From SIG459 sp045631645 (GTDB lineage Bacteria; Bacillota; Clostridia; Oscillospirales; Oscillospiraceae), in the NCBI GenBank assembly GCA_045631645.1, contig JAZQVC010000043.1, positions 1 to 9,336 of the forward strand: a stretch of DNA of 9,336 bases. The letters run 5' to 3'. The position numbers and the translations under genes were made by a program. Shown piece after piece: positions 6,590 through 9,336 of this stretch; position 1 is the stretch's first letter, and each line of letters opens with the position of its first letter. A model generated the notes under the pieces. The model saw only the letters and a program-made list of their open reading frames with translations, did no database searches and was not told where the DNA came from.

Positions 6590-6674
6590 TATTTCGTTGG
6601 GAAGTCAGAAAAGTGTGCGTCTGTAGCGTACAGGACTATCCCAAAAAACATATAAAGAAGAGGAGATAAATCCA

Positions 6675-7937
6675 ATGAAAGACACCAAAAAGGGACTGAA
6701 TAGTTTTGGTCTCAAGGGTTGGTGGGTCGTAATCTTCGTTGGTCTGCTTTACTACGTAAGCTCCAACGCAGTTGACCTTCTCAACGTTACTACCACCCTT
6801 TTCGCACAGGTAAAGGGCTGGGATGAAAATGCTCTGCTTGTATTCTCCGGTCTCGGCGGCTGGGTAGGCGTTATCCTCACCCTGTTCTTCGGACGCTGGA
6901 TTGCCAAGAAGGGCGTCAAGCTCCCCACCGTAATTTTCCTTGTCATCTTCGCAGTTCTCTACTTCCTCAATGGACGCGTTAACTCCGTTGCAACCTATGG
7001 CGTAGTTGTTGTTCTGCTTTCCGCAGTTTCCAACTGCATCAACCTGGTTTCCACCAACGCTTACATGTCCAACTGGTTCCCCCGCAAGAAGGGCATTGCT
7101 CTCGGCTGGTCCACCATGGGTGCTCCCATCTCCAGCGCAACCTGCATTGCTATCTTCACCGGCATTTTCGCAGCTTCCCACGGCAGCCTTGCAAACCCCT
7201 TCCTGTTCTTCGCAATTCTGACTCTGGTTGTTGCTATCGTTGCTCTCCTTGCTGTTAAGGCTACTCCCAAAGAGGCCAAGGCATATCCCGACAACGATCC
7301 CGCTATGGCTGATATCGCCGTTGAAAATCCCCAGTCTCCCTGGACTGTAAAGAAGCTTCTTGGCTGCAAGAACATGTGGTTCGTTGCCATTTCCTTCGGT
7401 CTGCTCTTCATGGCTCTCGTTGCTACCATGACCCAGTTCATCCCCCGTATGATGGCCAGCGGCTTCACCATGGATCAGGGCACCATGTGGCTCTCCATCG
7501 CTTCCATTCTCGGTATCCCCGGCAGCTATCTCTGGGGCGTTCTTGACCAGAAGGGTGGCACCAAGCTTGCTGTTGTTGTCTTCGCTATTTACATGGCTGT
7601 AATGCAGTTCCTCCTTGCCATCTTCTTCGGCAACCAGATCGTAACCCTTATCCTCATCGTTCTCCTTGGCATCCTCATCGGCGGTATCTGCAACCTGCTG
7701 CCCTCCATGGTCATCCAGATCTTCGGCGGCCGCAACTTTGCTGCAGCTAACAGCGTTGTAACTCCCATCGTTGTTGCTCTGCGTACCACCACCTTCATCG
7801 TTATGCCCGCTATCCTCGGCGCAACCCACGGCTCTTTCCAGGCTCTCTCCATTTTCTACGGTGTTCTCTCCGTTATCGCTATGGTCTTTGCTCTGCTCAT
7901 GACCAAGGATACCCTCGCTGAGCCCGAAGCAAAGTAA
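6675..7937 (+). CDS. Major facilitator superfamily transporter
   Basis: A 420-residue integral membrane protein with the twelve-helix MFS pattern and a central cytoplasmic loop at about 196-230. The loop-2/3 motif is present as GRWIAKKG (73-80), and NWFPRKKGIALGWSTMGAPI (133-152) matches the helix 4-5 region of MFS carriers of small organic anions, including OFA-type proteins. No signal peptide is expected. AGGAG (6661-6665) lies 9 nt before the ATG. Codon use is extreme: every Arg codon is CGY and every Ile codon I checked is ATC or ATT, as in tsf and unlike the flanking genes, suggesting high expression. It is divergent from the PhlG-like hydrolase with a shared 195-nt promoter region, so the two may handle the same compound or its product. 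Substrate and direction of transport cannot be read from sequence. Confidence 0.9.
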   Translation: MKDTKKGLNSFGLKGWWVVIFVGLLYYVSSNAVDLLNVTTTLFAQVKGWDENALLVFSGLGGWVGVILTLFFGRWIAKKGVKLPTVIFLVIFAVLYFLNGRVNSVATYGVVVVLLSAVSNCINLVSTNAYMSNWFPRKKGIALGWSTMGAPISSATCIAIFTGIFAASHGSLANPFLFFAILTLVVAIVALLAVKATPKEAKAYPDNDPAMADIAVENPQSPWTVKKLLGCKNMWFVAISFGLLFMALVATMTQFIPRMMASGFTMDQGTMWLSIASILGIPGSYLWGVLDQKGGTKLAVVVFAIYMAVMQFLLAIFFGNQIVTLILIVLLGILIGGICNLLPSMVIQIFGGRNFAAANSVVTPIVVALRTTTFIVMPAILGATHGSFQALSIFYGVLSVIAMVFALLMTKDTLAEPEAK

Positions 7938-7968
7938 GCTTAGGCGCCTTATAACTGCATAAATGTTA

Positions 7969-8000
7969 ATCCCCCTGCCTTTTGGCAGGGGGATTTTTTT
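7969..8000 (+). terminator. Intrinsic terminator after the MFS gene
   Basis: An 11-bp stem, ATCCCCCTGCC (7969-7979) with GGCAGGGGGAT (7984-7994), carries a TTTT loop and a seven-T run (7994-8000). It lies in the 75-nt gap between convergent genes. On the minus strand no good T-run follows, so it mainly serves the MFS gene. Confidence 0.94.
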
Positions 8001-8012
8001 ACTGTATCAAAA

Positions 8013-8981
8013 TCAAAAGGATGCAACAGTTTCCGCAGGGGCGGAGCAGGGGCTAAGCTCGATTATCGTCAGCACGGGGCCAGGACGGTCATAACCGGGA
8101 TGCTCCTTGATTGCAATAGAGGCGGTGAGCTCTATCCACTGGCTGTTTTTAAGGTCGGAGCGGCTGTTGCCAACGGCAATGAGTCCGGCAAAGGCTATAT
8201 CGTCGGCGCAGCAGGTCATCATCTGGCGGCCTACGATAAGCTCGTCTTTTTCCAAATCCTCGCTGAGTGCGATCTGAGCCTTGAAGCGAACCTTCTTTCC
8301 GTGGTAGCTATCCAGCTCTTCGTTTAAGTCTCTGTACCATACGGCGTAATCGCCATCGGCAATATCTATGAGTTTTGCCTTTTTGTTGAAAGGCAGGGGG
8401 TCAACGATGTCGTCATACTTAACGCTGCCGTCAAGAGATTCATAGGCGATGTCGCATGCGCGGTTGGCTGCGCGGACTATTTTGTGGAAGGGCATGATGT
8501 CTGCATCTTTGGGGAAGCGGTTGAAAACAATAAGCTCGCAACTTTTCAGCTTGTCGTAACAAAGCTGGCGCATGTTTGCGTTATAAGTGAGGAAGCTTCC
8601 GGCGTCTGCGAACATGAATTCCTGATAAACTGCCCAGTTGGGGGGCATGTTCATGTAGAAATCGTCCAGCATCCACATTCCGTTATATTCCACGATAACG
8701 CGCTCTGCGTTAGCTTCAAGGAACCAGCGCTGAAGATTTCCCTCGCTGAGATCTTCCACATCATCAACATAGCGGATGAAAACATCGGAAGAGGCAAAGG
8801 TGTCGGGAGAAAGCTCCTCGATGCCCTCTTCGCACATAATGAGCAGGGTACGCTCTCCTGAATTAAAGCGGGGATCTTCAAGAGTTTCCTGAAGAAATTT
8901 TGTTTTGCCCGCTTCGAGAAAGCCGGTGAAGAGATATACGGGAACTTCAATTTGGGGCATGTCAAAAATATCGTCCTGCAT
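8013..8981 (-). CDS. CobW-like GTPase domain fused to YcgQ/DUF1980-like domain
   Basis: A 322-residue protein with two parts. Residues about 11-200 resemble the CobW/COG0523 G3E GTPase domain: Walker A GFLEAGKT (20-27), a Walker B-like strand RVIVEYNGMW (94-103), and FNRFPKD (153-159) in the position of the base-recognition NKxD. The CxCC metal-binding motif usual in COG0523 between Walker A and B is missing; only C50 is there. Residues about 211-320 resemble the C-terminal domain of YcgQ (DUF1980/TIGR03943), including RQMMTCCADDIAFAGLI (252-268) with its paired cysteines. YcgQ normally sits beside a YcgR permease and is linked to metal homeostasis. AAGGAGA (8987-8993) precedes the ATG by 6 nt from its GGAG core and overlaps the stop of the upstream gene. 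A metal-responsive role is inferred from domains and neighbour. Confidence 0.78.
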   Translation of the reverse strand: MQDDIFDMPQIEVPVYLFTGFLEAGKTKFLQETLEDPRFNSGERTLLIMCEEGIEELSPDTFASSDVFIRYVDDVEDLSEGNLQRWFLEANAERVIVEYNGMWMLDDFYMNMPPNWAVYQEFMFADAGSFLTYNANMRQLCYDKLKSCELIVFNRFPKDADIMPFHKIVRAANRACDIAYESLDGSVKYDDIVDPLPFNKKAKLIDIADGDYAVWYRDLNEELDSYHGKKVRFKAQIALSEDLEKDELIVGRQMMTCCADDIAFAGLIAVGNSRSDLKNSQWIELTASIAIKEHPGYDRPGPVLTIIELSPCSAPAETVASF

Positions 8982-8991
8982 GGCGGTCTCC

Positions 8992-9336
8992 TTACATACC
9001 GAAGAGTTTTTTAAGCTCGGCTTCCTTTATGCCGCTGCCGATAACGCAGAATCTTCCTGTAATACCTGCGCTGCCGCGGCGAATATCGGCTTCGCCGGGA
9101 ACATAGTCAAAGTGTATCCACTGTCCGTCGGAGGAGTCAACAATTCCCTTTGCTCGAAGGATGATTCCGTATTTCTCGGTGTCTTCAAGCTGTGCCAGAA
9201 TGGTGCGGACGGATTCATCGCTGAACTTCGCGGCAGTTTCTGTGCCCCAAGATGCGAAAACCTCATCTGCATGATGATGGCGATGCTCGTGGCAGTTGCA
9301 ATTGGGGTCATGGCACTCGTGTTCGTGATGATGGTG
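8992..9336 (-). CDS. CobW/COG0523 family metallochaperone, C-terminal part (N-terminus beyond window)
   Basis: The frame is open from the window edge (base 9336) to TAA at 8994-8992, giving 114 residues; no start lies inside, so it is the 3' end of a longer gene. The first 22 visible residues contain 11 His and 3 Cys, beginning HHHHEHECHD, a metal-binding linker typical of COG0523 G3E GTPases that deliver or buffer zinc or cobalt. From about residue 27 (VFASWGTETAAKFS) to the end (ELKKLFGM) is a CobW C-terminal domain (PF07683), with segments such as RAKGIVDSSDGQWIHFDYVP. The GTPase domain would be upstream. The stop codon overlaps the Shine-Dalgarno site of the next gene, which has a related GTPase domain, so the two are co-transcribed paralogues. 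Zinc as the metal is inference. Confidence 0.88.
   Translation of the reverse strand, partial: HHHHEHECHDPNCNCHEHRHHHADEVFASWGTETAAKFSDESVRTILAQLEDTEKYGIILRAKGIVDSSDGQWIHFDYVPGEADIRRGSAGITGRFCVIGSGIKEAELKKLFGM

Noticed and set aside
6636..7829. Minus-strand open frame of 397 codons opposite the MFS gene
   Set aside because: The Asn/Glu/Gly-rich translation is a mirror of the biased codons of the transporter; it has no start signals.
7942..7949. Palindrome AGGCGCCT after the MFS stop codon
   Set aside because: Only 8 bp, isolated, and next to a clear terminator; no reason to see an operator here.
9027..9311. Minus-strand open frame of 94 codons near the window end
   Set aside because: It is in the wrong frame. 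The frame open from 9336 encodes a recognisable CobW C-terminal domain through the same bases.

Overview
The window looks like a chromosomal segment of a low-to-mid GC Firmicute, most likely an anaerobic, gut-type Clostridia member. This rests on the strong AGGAGG-type Shine-Dalgarno sites, near-consensus sigma-A promoters with 17-bp spacers, compact intrinsic terminators, and the ACT-domain/PFL-family (UPF0237/UPF0210) gene pair. The taxonomic placement is an inference. No RNA genes, CRISPR arrays, insertion sequences or phage genes were seen, and no gene-free stretch exceeds about 200 bases.

Layout. (1) Positions 1-877: the 3' part of tsf (elongation factor Ts), closed by a strong terminator. 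(2) 885-1406: a single GtrA-family membrane protein gene with its own promoter and terminator. (3) 1415-2941, minus strand: a GltS-type sodium/glutamate symporter. (4) 2958-3206: a 53-residue cysteine-rich protein of unknown function with its own near-perfect promoter, convergent with the next operon. (5) 3204-5643, minus strand: a three-gene operon in the order ACT-domain protein, PFL-family (UPF0210) protein, nitroreductase. Each downstream ribosome-binding site overlaps the stop codon before it. (6) 5645-8000: a divergent pair. On the minus strand is a zinc hydrolase of the DAPG/phloretin hydrolase (PhlG/Phy) family, and on the plus strand a major facilitator transporter with codon usage typical of highly expressed genes. 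A 13-bp inverted repeat lies in the shared promoter region. (7) 8013-9336, minus strand: two tandem CobW/COG0523-type genes. The upstream one runs off the window edge and shows a His/Cys-rich metal-binding segment followed by a CobW C-terminal domain. The downstream one fuses a CobW-like GTPase domain lacking the CxCC motif to a YcgQ/DUF1980-like domain.

The genes form several small independent units rather than one system. The most suggestive local unit is the hydrolase/transporter pair, which may take up and cleave, or export, an acyl-phloroglucinol-like aromatic compound. The CobW pair points to metal (probably zinc) handling. Start sites were chosen from Shine-Dalgarno position and homology, and four are well inside the longest open frame.
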